Of a DNA stretch of 51,559 bases, positions 51,439-51,559 are shown piece after piece. The position numbers and the translations under genes are program-made. The notes under the pieces were generated by a model. The model was not told the origin of the DNA, did not search any database, and saw only the letters and a program-made list of their open reading frames with translations. This DNA is from a bacterium (GTDB lineage Bacteria; UBA8248), in contig JAJDYR010000025.1 in assembly GCA_022825065.1 (NCBI GenBank), forward strand, positions 1 to 51,559, read 5' to 3'. Positions within the stretch are counted from its first letter, which is position 1; each line of letters starts with the position of its first letter.

Positions 51439-51559
51439 AACCCCCCCTACCCCCCCTTGACAGGGGGGTAAAAAAGACCGGCGCCCCGGCAGGTGAGGGA
51501 TATGAAAAAAGGCGACGCCCGCCGCCGGGCCGAGGTGGTTTTGCTTTTTCTTGCCCCCC
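51439..51559. repeat. MITE-like element (copy B5, cut by window end)
   Basis: Same left end and interior as B4; the right end is missing because the window stops. Orientation is the same as B4. Confidence 0.85.

Larger units (their letters stand above)
50709..51559. repeat. Terminal repeat-rich region without genes
   Basis: No credible gene seen. It holds MITE-like copies B4 (50943-51086) and B5 (from 51439), a GTAGGGGCGG inverted repeat (51208-51280), a degenerate TTTTTGAACAACCTC tag at about 51136 and a TCATACCGGCGCATGCCGGAATGA fragment near 51303. Confidence 0.8.

Overview
The window is a chromosomal segment of a Gram-negative bacterium with mostly high-GC coding DNA. It carries lipoproteins, a TolC-type outer-membrane protein, an OmpA-domain protein and MltG. 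Gene content and order (fmt-rsmB-PASTA-rpe; ffh-rpsP-rimM-trmD-RNA methyltransferase-rplS-rnhB-yraN; valS-birA-coaX; dnaK-dnaJ-hspR-htpX-grpE-dnaJ) fit a deltaproteobacteria-like or neighbouring deep lineage such as Desulfobacterota, Nitrospinota, SAR324 or Tectomicrobia. The sequence alone does not decide the phylum. Two in-frame UGA codons, each followed by a SECIS-like hairpin, imply that the organism makes selenoproteins.

Layout. 1-876: 5' end of an SRPBCC-like gene on the minus strand and a ~770 bp gap. 877-5705: def, fmt, rsmB, a PASTA membrane protein and rpe. 5706-6613: a repeat-rich gap. 6614-10425: ffh and the rpsP-rimM-trmD-rplS translation operon. 10582-14000: a TbpB-like lipoprotein, a minus-strand alpha/beta hydrolase, rnhB and yraN. 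14693-21268 (minus): coaX, birA, valS, a receiver-like/PopZ-like protein, mltG and ruvX. 21269-22787: an AT-rich island with a DUF2513-like gene inside a 340 bp inverted-repeat-bounded segment and an unknown secreted protein. 22788-31000: a TolC-like protein, ribF, a LysE exporter, a glutaredoxin-like protein, tRNA-Leu(CAG), an M16 protease, a giant coiled-coil/OmpA protein and a BI-1 family protein. 31192-36260: a MarR regulator, an LLM flavin monooxygenase, a cyclase-family hydrolase, two convergent selenoprotein genes and an A-type Fe-S carrier. 36485-46894: clpB and the dnaK heat-shock operon, ending with DUF1844 and rpoZ genes. 47126-50708: an aminotransferase, IHF-like, queA and a TrmJ-like gene. 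50709-51559: repeats.

The most notable content is the selenoprotein pair. An ArsC/Spx-like thioredoxin-fold protein has a U-x-x-C active site (33983-34333). A radical SAM protein has a C-terminal Cys-Sec-Ala-Glu-Pro tail (34350-35804). The two genes are tail to tail, 16 bp apart, and standard gene calling would truncate both. A MarR-LLM-cyclase cluster lies next to them. Several families of interspersed repeats occupy most long intergenic gaps: a MITE-like element with ~32 bp C-rich terminal inverted repeats, a CCTCATCCTGAGTA palindromic element, a short TTTTTCAACAACCCC tag and GTAGGGGCGG palindromes.
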